Assembly (NCBI GenBank): GCA_963745945.1
Contig: CAVUZG010000007.1
Span: 526,093 to 590,092 of the forward strand
Length of the DNA: 64,000 nucleotides
Source of the DNA: DATFVA01 sp963745945
Lineage (GTDB): Bacteria; Bacteroidota; Ignavibacteria; Ignavibacteriales; Ignavibacteriaceae
Reading direction: 5' to 3'
Position numbers and translations under genes: made by a program. Positions 52,781 through 61,765 of the stretch are shown one piece after another. The notes beneath the pieces were generated by a model. That model was not told the DNA's origin, ran no database searches, and worked only from the letters and a program-made list of their open reading frames with translations. Positions within the stretch are counted from its first letter, which is position 1, and the number at the start of each line of letters is the position of its first letter.

Positions 52781-54341
52781 ACCGAAGTAGAATCATCTTT
52801 TTAACAGAAGTAAATCTACCCGTTTCGATTTTGTAATAATAAACTCCGCTTGGAAGTGCAGAAGCATCAAAATTAATCTTGTAACTCCCCGCGGTTTTAT
52901 ATTCATTAACCAGGGTTTTTACTTCTTCACCGAGCGTATTAAAGATTTTTAACTTAGCATTTCCATCTACCGCAATTGAATATTCGATTGTTGTTGCCGG
53001 GTTAAATGGATTCGGATAGTTCTGCATCAGTGCATACTCTTTTGGCTGATAATTTATTTCAACGTTAATAACTTCTGATTCTGTTCTTGTTCCATCAAAA
53101 TCAATCTGTACGAGCTTATAAGAATATCTTCCCGATTTTAAATTTTTATCTATATATGAATAATGGTTTTCATTCGTTGAAGTTCCGTTGCCTTTTATGA
53201 ATCCTATTTTCTTCCAATCGATTATTTCTGATTCCTGATCTCTGACATCTGACTTCTGAATTTCAAATCCTGAATTATTTGTTTCCGTTGCTGTCTTCCA
53301 AGATAAGGTTACATCACTTTGAGAAACTGATGCACTAAAGGAATTTAATTCAACAGGTACGGTATTATCAGTATGTATAATTGTTCCATCAAACCCAACT
53401 GCCCATCCTTTATTTTCATCAACAAAACATACATCACTTAATAAATTGGTAGTATTTGGTGTCTGAGGTATCCAGTTATCTCCCCCGTCTGAAGTGTGTA
53501 GAATAATAGCTGCGTCATTATTTCCACCAATAACCCAACCCATACTTTCATTTACAAATTGGACTGCTGAAAACGAATCATCAGACCCAAAGGTCTGAAT
53601 ATCCCAGGTTGCACCACCATCAATGGTATTAAATATTACAGCATAATGTTGTACAGACAAGTCCTGACCTACAACCCAACCAGTATCAGGATTAACAAAT
53701 TGAACATCCGAAAATTGATATCCATTACCAGACATTTGCGTAATCCAGGTATTTCCACCATTTGTTGTCTTCATAATGGTACTCATAGAGCCAACAGCCC
53801 AACCAAAGTTTTCATCTAAAAAATAAACTGACGCAAGAGGATCTTCGTCATTCCCTGTATATTGAATTGTCCAATTAGTTCCACCATCTGTTGTATGTAG
53901 AATATCTCTAATAGGATCCGTGAAAGTTCTCGGTTTACCTCCAATTCCCCACCCAGTATTTTCATTTATGAAATACAGATTTGAAAGACCTCGCCCGGTC
54001 GGAATACTTTGTTCAGTCCATGTCAGTCCGCCATCTGTAGAATGTCGAGTAATGCCAGCATATCCTACAACCCAACCTTCATTTTGGTTCACGAAATCAA
54101 TAGCACTATAAAAATTGCTGGGTGGTGGATTTAAATCATTCCAGTTGTCGCCGCCATCAGACGTATAAAGAATTGTCCCTAAATGTCCGCAAACCCATCC
54201 TGTATTCTGATCAACGAAGCAGACATCATACAAAAAGCTATTGGTGCCCGAATTCTGGACGAACCATCCTGTTTGTGTGTGTGCAATTTGAGAGAAAAGA
54301 AACAAAGAGAAAAGAACAGGAAGTAGTATTTTACTATTCAT
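52779..54341 (-). CDS. T9SS-exported YCF48/BNR-repeat protein
   Basis: 520 residues. Signal peptide to AHTQ (about 23). Residues 24-330 carry seven blades with the pattern VDQNTGWVCGHLGTILYTSDGGDNW; each has the (N/D)xGWVxG and TxDGGxxW marks of YCF48-type propellers. Fibronectin-like module from PVELNSFSASVSQ (about 333), and sorting domain with MQNYPNPFNPATTIEYS at 437. Paralog in layout of the genes at 6465 and 61766. Function unknown. Confidence 0.9.
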   Translation of the reverse strand: MNSKILLPVLFSLFLFSQIAHTQTGWFVQNSGTNSFLYDVCFVDQNTGWVCGHLGTILYTSDGGDNWNDLNPPPSNFYSAIDFVNQNEGWVVGYAGITRHSTDGGLTWTEQSIPTGRGLSNLYFINENTGWGIGGKPRTFTDPIRDILHTTDGGTNWTIQYTGNDEDPLASVYFLDENFGWAVGSMSTIMKTTNGGNTWITQMSGNGYQFSDVQFVNPDTGWVVGQDLSVQHYAVIFNTIDGGATWDIQTFGSDDSFSAVQFVNESMGWVIGGNNDAAIILHTSDGGDNWIPQTPNTTNLLSDVCFVDENKGWAVGFDGTIIHTDNTVPVELNSFSASVSQSDVTLSWKTATETNNSGFEIQKSDVRDQESEIIDWKKIGFIKGNGTSTNENHYSYIDKNLKSGRYSYKLVQIDFDGTRTESEVINVEINYQPKEYALMQNYPNPFNPATTIEYSIAVDGNAKLKIFNTLGEEVKTLVNEYKTAGSYKINFDASALPSGVYYYKIETGRFTSVKKMILLR

Positions 54342-54762
54342 TGTAATTACTCCTTTTATACTGTTTATAAATACGATCCCATATCTTGATTATACAATAA
54401 TTATTGGATAAAGTCGTCCCGATGTATGAATCCGAACCAAATTAATTTTAAAAGGTTATTTGGAAGTAATAAAACACAAAAATATTACTTGTTATTTAAC
54501 GACCCAAGACCTAGTATCTGACATATCTCTTATACTTTGAATTGTGTAATGTTAAAAGTGGCCACATAACAAGTTTGTTTTTTTAATCTGGTGTTGAATA
54601 AATTGAATAGTTTTTTTGTTTTTGCTAAACATCAAGCTGGATATTTCAGAAGAGGAAATAATGTTATCTCAAAGTTCATTTTTTAGCGAATTGAAAATTG
54701 TATTGATGCTTAACAACACTCTTGTTATTTTAAAGAGATAAACTCGGTGCAGTCTGTTCATT
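54342..54762. other. Divergent intergenic region
   Basis: 421 bases between a T9SS gene (-) and an AraC regulator (+). AT-rich, with no coding remnant; it presumably holds both promoters. Confidence 0.5.
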
Positions 54763-55902
54763 TTGATTAATACAATTACAGACATAATTGGTATAGTAAC
54801 AGTAGTCCAGCTAATACTGTTTGCATTATTTCTTCTTGGTACAAAAAAGGGCCGTGGTTCCGATAAAATAGCACTTGCCTTTTTTTTACTGGCTAACAGT
54901 TTCTATATTTTTAATTTCCTTGCACTCCGATATAGAACGGAAATCATTCCGTACACAGTTAATATCTTTTTTATAGGAAATACGTTCGGTTTCCTTTTTG
55001 GTCCGCTTCTTTATCTATACACAAGAGCAGTAACTTCAAAAAATTTCCGGTTCTCTGCTAAAGATATTTTACACATGCTTCCTTTTGCTATTGTATTTTG
55101 CATGACACTAGTGTTATATCAGTTCCAACCTCATAAAGTCAAACTTGCATTACTAAAAACAGGTATTTACGACACAACCAGTTTCACAATTTATTTTATC
55201 ATTTTACAAGTAATAACATTAACCTATCTTGTAAAGGCATTCCAGCTTGCAAGAAGAAAGAATAAAAAACTCAAATCATATTTTTCTTCAATTGAGAAAA
55301 TAAATTTCGAATGGCTTAAGCTGGTTGTAACAGCCTTTTTAGTAATGTGGATTGTTGATATTGTAAACCTGGTTATGTATTTCCTGGAAATCAGTACTGC
55401 AACATCAATGAAACTCCTTTATTTAATATCGCTACTAATCAATTTTATTTTTGTCAATCTACTGATCTTGAAAAATCTAAAACTTCCATCGATTGAAGAC
55501 GATACAGAAAATGAAAGTCAGAAGCATAAGTACGAAAACTCACCTTTAACAGAGCAGGAAAAAACTGATATCCTTTGTCGTTTAGAAGACTTAATGAAGG
55601 GTGAAAAGCTATATCTTAATTCATCCTTGAACTTAGGGGAAACAGCCCGGCATCTGAACATAGCACCACGATATCTGTCGCAGGTTATTAATGAGTTAAA
55701 AAAGCAAAATTTTTACGATTATGTAAACAGTTATAGAATAGATGAAGCAAAGAGGCTTCTAATTGATTCCAATCATGAAAATGATAAAATTCTTGCAGTT
55801 CAGGGAGAATGTGGATTCAACAGTAAATCGGCATTTAATAGTATGTTCAAAAAGCTTACGGGTATTACACCTTCAGAATATCGAAAGAAAGAAAGCAATT
55901 AA
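54763..55902 (+). CDS. Membrane-bound AraC family transcriptional regulator
   Basis: 379 residues from a TTG (no strong ribosome site; start uncertain). N-terminal seven membrane segments over 1-235, then a linker rich in Glu and Lys. An AraC DNA-binding domain follows at about 275-375: LNLGETARHLNIAPRYLSQVINELKKQNFYDYVNSYRIDEAKRLL and GFNSKSAFNSMFKKLTGITPSEYRK. Such 7TM-AraC fusions sense something in or outside the membrane and act on DNA directly. Neighbouring T9SS genes are candidate targets (inference). Confidence 0.88.
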   Translation: MINTITDIIGIVTVVQLILFALFLLGTKKGRGSDKIALAFFLLANSFYIFNFLALRYRTEIIPYTVNIFFIGNTFGFLFGPLLYLYTRAVTSKNFRFSAKDILHMLPFAIVFCMTLVLYQFQPHKVKLALLKTGIYDTTSFTIYFIILQVITLTYLVKAFQLARRKNKKLKSYFSSIEKINFEWLKLVVTAFLVMWIVDIVNLVMYFLEISTATSMKLLYLISLLINFIFVNLLILKNLKLPSIEDDTENESQKHKYENSPLTEQEKTDILCRLEDLMKGEKLYLNSSLNLGETARHLNIAPRYLSQVINELKKQNFYDYVNSYRIDEAKRLLIDSNHENDKILAVQGECGFNSKSAFNSMFKKLTGITPSEYRKKESN

Positions 55903-55934
55903 AAACATGAACAAATTCTATAGCTCTACTTCCA

Positions 55935-58474
55935 CTATTTCAATAAGATCATCTTTTTTATTGATGAAAAGTTGTTAATGTTTAATTTGTAAAAATAAAT
56001 TCCGCTACTCAGTTTTGACGCATCAAAATTAATTTTATAACTGCCTACCTCTTCAAAATCATTTTTTAATACTGCAACTTCTTCACCAAGTGAATTGTAA
56101 ACTACCAACTTTACATTTCCACTTTCAGGAATTGAATACGCTAATGTTGTTGAAGGGTTAAATGGATTCGGAAAGTTCTGTGACAATGAATATTCAGTCG
56201 GCAAAGAATTAATTTCAACATTAACAATTTTGAGTTTCTGATTCTTGTTCCATCAAAATCAATCTGAATTAATTTATAGGAGTAACTTCCCGTCCCGAGA
56301 TTTTTATCAGTGAATGAATAGCTGTTCTCCTCTGTTGTTGTTCCGTTTCCTTCAACAAAACCAATTCTTTCCCAACCTCTCCCGGCCTCGCCACCCTCTC
56401 CTTGGTAAGGAGAGGGAAGGAGTGAGGTACTTTGAATTTCAAACCCTGAATTATTCGTTTCAGTTGCTGTTTGCCAGTTAAGAGTGACAGAGTTATTATT
56501 CACTTCTGCGGTGAATGAGGTTAATTCAACCGGTACTATCAGAATATTATTTAGTATCTGCAATCCTGCTTCTCCATCGGATACAAAAACAAGACTGTTC
56601 TGGGGATAAGTATCATAAGCAAAACCAGGCATACGGTATTCTTCAAGATAGACCAATGAGGATGGATTTGTAACATCAATTAAACGTATATCGTTGCCAT
56701 CCGTTATATATGCATAATTCCCTTCAACCTTAACAGTAAAGCAGGCAAATCCAAAGGCAGTATACATATCAAGTTCAAGCGGATTTTGCGGGTCAGTAAT
56801 ATCGACTGTGTAAAAACCACCATCCGGCTGGGCTATACCGGGCGCACAGACATAGAGTATGTTCCCTTTAATATCAACATCGAATGCATCTGGATAATTC
56901 AGAAAGGCAACTTCAACAGGGTTTGCAGGATTACTTACATTAAGTATTCTTACGCCATTATCTTCATTAGCAACATAAAGATAACCCTCATCATAAAGCA
57001 CTTCATACACAGTCGTTGGAAATTGTGTGCTGCTTACTTCAACGGGATTTGATGGATTTGAAATGTCATAGATGTGGACATAACTTTCAGCATTTGCTAT
57101 AGCTTCGACAACATAAGCATAGTTTCCCTCGACATCAATTTTCCAAACATTATAAGTTGTATCAACAGCCAGTTCAACCGGACTTGAAGGATTGGATACA
57201 TCTATTATTCTAAATCCGCTAGTCCAGCAAACTGTATATGCGATATTGTTTTGAACTTGAACCTGGTAGCAGATGCCATCGGGTGTAGGGTACTGGCTAA
57301 CAATTTCAGGATAATCAAGATTTGAATTATCAATTATTAACAATCCATCGTCTGCCTCAGCAAGATACGTAAGATCACCATCTATGAATAAACTAAGCCC
57401 AGCACCGAATGTATTATACGCTCCTAACGGAGCAGGATTTACAGGATTACTTATATCAAATATTTGCAAACCGTTAGGTCCAATGCTTAAGTATGCATAG
57501 TTGCCGGCGATATATAAATCAGAAGAACTGAATGTAGCGGGATATGAAAATTGTAAAGACGGGCTTTGAACATTTGAAACATCCCAAACATAAAATCCAT
57601 TATCGTTAATTATAAAAGCATAACCATTTCTTACCTCAATGTGCCCAATGCTTCCAACATCCGTTATACTCCATGCCGGAAATCCGGGTGCTGTAAGATC
57701 AAGGATATACATATAGGGGTTGTATGCAACAAATGCGATATCTTCCATGCCAAAAACTGCTCCTGCTCCATATATAAATTCTTTTATTCCGGTATTACTA
57801 ATAGATCCATCAGGATTAATATTTAATCTTACATAAAATTGTGCACCTGTAGAATGAATTCGCCCGTCTGTACCAAGATGAATATTATGTGCCGGATTAC
57901 CCATTTCAGCATTAAATGTAACCTGAATCGGATTATAAGGATCGGAAATATCTACAGTATGCACACCCCCAAAATCGCATTCAAGAACAGCATAATTATC
58001 CTTTACCTGAACATGTCCGACCGGAGTTTCAACACCAAAGTAAAGTATTTCCATTCTGCTCATATTTACGGGTTGCATTGGAATTTGAACATCCCAGATT
58101 TCAAATCCACCTTCGCCGCAGGCAAGGTATAATCTCTGCAGCTGATCATCATAGAAAATATCCTGAACTAATCCGTAAGTTCTTAAATCATCAGTAATAA
58201 GGGTTGGATTGTTTTTATTGCTACCATCAAGTATTAAAACTGCTCCTCCGCTGCCAAGAAAAATTATATCGCGTAAACTATCAACGGCTATTGCGAAGGA
58301 AGCGCCATAAGGCCAGGCACCTCTTCTTTCGAGGTAGTCACTGCTCTGTGATGTAGATGTTTGTGGTTGGTTGCTTAAATCATCGAAGATATTTCCATCT
58401 GGTTGTAACTGAGCATTAATTAATCCTGAAAATGCAAAGAACAACACAATAGTAATCAAATGATATTTATTCAT
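55935..58474 (-). CDS. T9SS-exported LVIVD-repeat protein, frameshifted
   Basis: Read as one gene of about 846 residues. Signal peptide to INAQ (about 21). Residues 60-640 hold at least a dozen LVIVD-type repeats of about 45 residues (core: YAYVVEA...VHIYDISNPSNPVEV). Fibronectin-like module from PVELTSFTAEVNNN (about 645), then the sorting domain. The frame breaks at TTTT 56228-56231 on the + strand; one more base gives SKIVNVEINSLPTEYSLSQN. An unusual insertion lies within the fibronectin-like module: LLPSPYQGEGGEAGRGWE, read from an inverted-repeat-like DNA stretch near 56385-56415. Function unknown. Confidence 0.87.
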
Positions 58475-58609
58475 TTTAATTCTCCCTGTATGTTAGTTAA
58501 TATTTTAAAATAATGTTATCATCTAAAAAGGTAGAATTCATCACCAGACAATAATATTTATTTTTCAGTCAGATAAAGTTGATGTTTGTAAAGTATTTTT
58601 GATTGCATA

Positions 58610-60595
58610 CTATTTTAATAAAATCATTTTCTTTATTTGATCATAGTTGTTTGTTTTTAATCTATAAAAATATATTCCACTTGATAATCCATTTGCTGAA
58701 AATTCAATATCATAACTTCCGGAATCTTTATATTCATCTACCAAAGTAGCCACTTCCTCTCCTAAAGAATCATAAACTTTCAATTTCACATTTCCAGATT
58801 CAGGAATTGTATATTTGATTGTTGTTGATGGGTTAAACGGATTCGGATAATTTTGTTCAAGTGAAAAATGTGTTGGTCCTGAAATTTTTATGTCAACTAT
58901 ATCTGAGTACTCAAAACTACCATCGTAATCAATTTGCTTTAGCTTGTACCGATAATCTCCGGGTAAAACATTTTTATCAGTAAAAGAATAATTGTGTTCT
59001 TTAGTTGTTGACCCGTGTCCTTCTATAAATCCTGTATTTTCCCAATCCTTATTGAATTGCTTTCGCTGTATTTCAAAACCCGAGTTATTTGTTTCTGTTT
59101 CTGTTGTCCATTTTAAGTGAACATCATTATTTAATACAACTGCATTAAATGAAACCAACTCAACGGGAGTGCTTGATTGATTAATAATTCTGATATTGTC
59201 CAGAAATAAATCATTTCCGCCTGCACTCATCGCTTTAAATTTAAATTTAGTCACTCCTTGAGGAAGAGTAAGTTTCATAGTCTCCCATTGGTTTGGGTCA
59301 GGAACAAATTCGCTTGTTGAATGAGGTGCTGTTACAAGTTCTCCGTTTGGTCCGCCGTGAAGCATTACGAGACTTTCCCAATTTTGACCGGAATCTGTTG
59401 AATAAAGGATTTCAAGACTATCTATAAAATACATAGATGTTGCTGCGTAAGCATAATCGAAGGCTAAAGTATCGTCTTCATTTAATGGATAAAATGTGTA
59501 TGTAATCATAGAACTGACTGAATCCGATATAAGAGATAAAAAGAATTTTGCTCTTGCAGAATTGACTCCTTCTCCGTATGCGCTAATGCCATAATACTTG
59601 ATCCATAAATTTTCATCAGAATTCTCAAAAGACCATCCACCTGGCGGAAAACTATTATCATCAAAATTTTCATTCAGAACAATTGTGGGATCTTGCATTG
59701 TAGTAAAGTGCCATGTTTTACCGGTTGCAACGCCATCACCATCATTGATATCTACACGCCAGTAATATTCAGTGTTATAATCCATTTGTCCCTGCTCAAA
59801 AGATGTGATAGGTGATCCCGAATAAATTGAAGTTAAGTTATTAGGATCAGTGCCCCAAAAAACTTCGACTGAAACAGCATCTGCAGGGTTACTCCAGGAA
59901 ATATCTTTATCCAATTCAACTGCTAATTCACCATCGGCTGGATCAGGATTTGATGCAGGGATTCCATTAATTCCAAATAGAGCGAATGAAAAATCAGTTT
60001 CTGTTGTCCCTTGCCAAACTGTAGTGATTGGTGTCCAGGTTGTGTATCCTGTTCCAAAACCATCACCCGGGTTTTCCCATACTGCTTCATAATTGTAAGG
60101 GCCCGATGAAGGTTCCCAACCCCATTGAGCATTCCCAAGTTCTGTATTGGCGTAAACAGAAATCCAGTAATGACCTGCAGGCAAAACAACTTCGTCTTCA
60201 ATTGGAATTGTGAACCCATTAGTTCCCATCGTATCAACCGTATGATAATAATTATAAAGTTCAGTTCCCGGGAAGTTGCCATTAGGATTATCGTCTCCAT
60301 AAATCACAACATGAAAAGTTTGCGGATTTACTGAACCATTATAGAATCCACCAAGAGCAAATACATTTGTAATTGTCCATTGATCGTCACAAATAAAATC
60401 ATCGGCAGCTTCACAACTATAAGTGGTTTCATATCCTATTTCAAAAAAGTGTGTCGAAACTTTTAAATCACCTGAAGGTGTTAAAGTTTGGTTGTATAAA
60501 GTATCATGTGGGACTGGTACTATTTGTCCGTAAAGAACAAGGTTAAATGTTAAAAATAATGTTATCGATAGTAAAATCTTCGCAAGGTTTTTCAT
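58610..60595 (-). CDS. T9SS-exported choice-of-anchor/fibronectin protein
   Basis: 661 residues. Signal peptide to LYGQ (about 24). Residues 45-210: a beta-sandwich (AADDFICDDQWTITNVFALGGFYNG). Residues 215-305: fibronectin type III-like (ASNPDPADGELAVELDKDISW, ending GKTWHFTT). Residues 310-475: choice-of-anchor-J-like lectin fold starting NENFDDNSFPPGGW. Then the fibronectin-like module from PVELVSFNAVVLNN (about 480), and the sorting domain with LEQNYPNPFNPSTTIKY. Likely an adhesin or binding protein. GGAGAA before the start. Confidence 0.87.
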   Translation of the reverse strand: MKNLAKILLSITLFLTFNLVLYGQIVPVPHDTLYNQTLTPSGDLKVSTHFFEIGYETTYSCEAADDFICDDQWTITNVFALGGFYNGSVNPQTFHVVIYGDDNPNGNFPGTELYNYYHTVDTMGTNGFTIPIEDEVVLPAGHYWISVYANTELGNAQWGWEPSSGPYNYEAVWENPGDGFGTGYTTWTPITTVWQGTTETDFSFALFGINGIPASNPDPADGELAVELDKDISWSNPADAVSVEVFWGTDPNNLTSIYSGSPITSFEQGQMDYNTEYYWRVDINDGDGVATGKTWHFTTMQDPTIVLNENFDDNSFPPGGWSFENSDENLWIKYYGISAYGEGVNSARAKFFLSLISDSVSSMITYTFYPLNEDDTLAFDYAYAATSMYFIDSLEILYSTDSGQNWESLVMLHGGPNGELVTAPHSTSEFVPDPNQWETMKLTLPQGVTKFKFKAMSAGGNDLFLDNIRIINQSSTPVELVSFNAVVLNNDVHLKWTTETETNNSGFEIQRKQFNKDWENTGFIEGHGSTTKEHNYSFTDKNVLPGDYRYKLKQIDYDGSFEYSDIVDIKISGPTHFSLEQNYPNPFNPSTTIKYTIPESGNVKLKVYDSLGEEVATLVDEYKDSGSYDIEFSANGLSSGIYFYRLKTNNYDQIKKMILLK

Positions 60596-60596
60596 A

Positions 60597-60896
60597 ACAT
60601 TCTCCTTTCATAATTGAGTAATTTATCAAAACATGATTTAGAATTATTTATTTTTTGCCAGATTATTTCGTGCTAATCTTTATCCGGCAAAATTTATTTC
60701 AATAAGATTTTTTTTAGTATCTGTAAAACTTCCTGATTCTAATTTCTATAAGAGAATTTCGTTTAATTTTAAAAAGTTATTCTGTTCTACTCTTACTGCA
60801 AACATTGAATAATAACTGGATTTTAATAATGTTAATAATATTACCTTTGGTTTTCAAATAATTGTAAATTTTAGACATCGAAAAATTATAGTGAAG
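60597..60896 (-). other. Gap containing a T9SS-tail remnant
   Basis: 300 bases between the AraC gene and the T9SS gene, both on -. Apart from the remnant at 60694-60755 nothing coding is seen. Confidence 0.5.
60694..60755 (-). pseudogene. Remnant of a T9SS sorting-domain C-terminus
   Basis: On the - strand KLESGSFTDTKK, then after a shift in an eight-A run KKILLK and TAA (60696-60694). This is the standard end of the sorting domains in the window (compare KIESGKYNDVKKMILLK at 61766). Sequence farther upstream has decayed beyond recognition. Confidence 0.6.
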
Positions 60897-61717
60897 TCAA
60901 AACTGACGGTTAATAACAAGTTGATTTGAATGAGACATAAGAGATTGGTTAGGAAAATACTGTTTGGGCAACAATCCCGAGAACTGTTTGAAACTCTTTA
61001 TGAAATGAGCTTGATCGTAATAACCTGACTCATAAGCTATTTGTGTTAGCGAGATTTGGGGATTTTCATACTTAATTTTAGTTGAATAATTAAACTGAAT
61101 TATTTTTATAACAGATTTGGGAGAAGCCCGATATATTTAGTAAACCTGCGCTCAAGCTGTTTATAGTTTGAGTCTCCATTCTTTATACTTTCAACCCTTG
61201 TAAATAAAGGATTTCTGTATATGGAATTAACCTTGTTAATTGTTTCCAAAGCCTGAATATTTATCTTGAGTTTTTTAAGTAAGAAGGATTCTATTTTTGT
61301 TCTATTTTTTTTCTCTTCGTTAACCTCACAAATTTCATTTTCCAACACCTTAATTTCCTTGCCAAAGATTAATTGCGCATCAATAACCTCGTTACAAAAT
61401 TCATGAGAACTACATCCCGTAAATAAGGAAATTGCCCCAGGCTTAAATCGAACACTCACTCTTTTCATTTTCGGGACAGGTTTAACCAGGCAGTAATTAC
61501 TTTTTATGCCTATAAAATGACTTCCCTTAACATTAATAACTTCATTTTCCTCTCCTTTGGTTCTCTGATATGAATTATCAAAATTTATAACCAGCTCAGT
61601 CATACAATCCGGCATTACCCGGATAAAATTATTATTGTCGGGAATAAATTCATTAAAAGAAATATGATGAATATATTTTTTTAGCTTTGGATTTAAAACA
61701 ACGTTTTGAAATTTCAT
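60897..61717 (-). CDS. AraC family transcriptional regulator, frameshifted
   Basis: Read as one gene of about 273 residues. N-terminal sensor part (1-150) with VMPDCMTELVINFDNSY and VRFKPGAISLFTGCSSHEFCNEVIDA, the DUF6597-like pattern. C-terminal AraC domain: NYKQLERRFTKYIGLLPKS, then SLTQIAYESGYYDQAHFIKSFKQFSGLLPKQYF. The frame breaks at TTT 61116-61118 on +, which needs one more base; as written it stops after helix-turn-helix 1 and would lack the second DNA-contact helix pair. Soluble, unlike the AraC protein at 54763. Confidence 0.85.
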
Positions 61718-61765
61718 TTTTTATAATATTGTAAAAAGTAGTGAAAGACTAGTAACAAGAAATTT

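Noticed and set aside
56380..56430. Repeat inside the LVIVD gene near 56400 (CTCCTTGGTAAGGAGAG)
   Set aside because: A short palindrome coding for a Gly/Glu-rich loop. It stays in frame, and although it looks inserted I cannot show other copies in the window.
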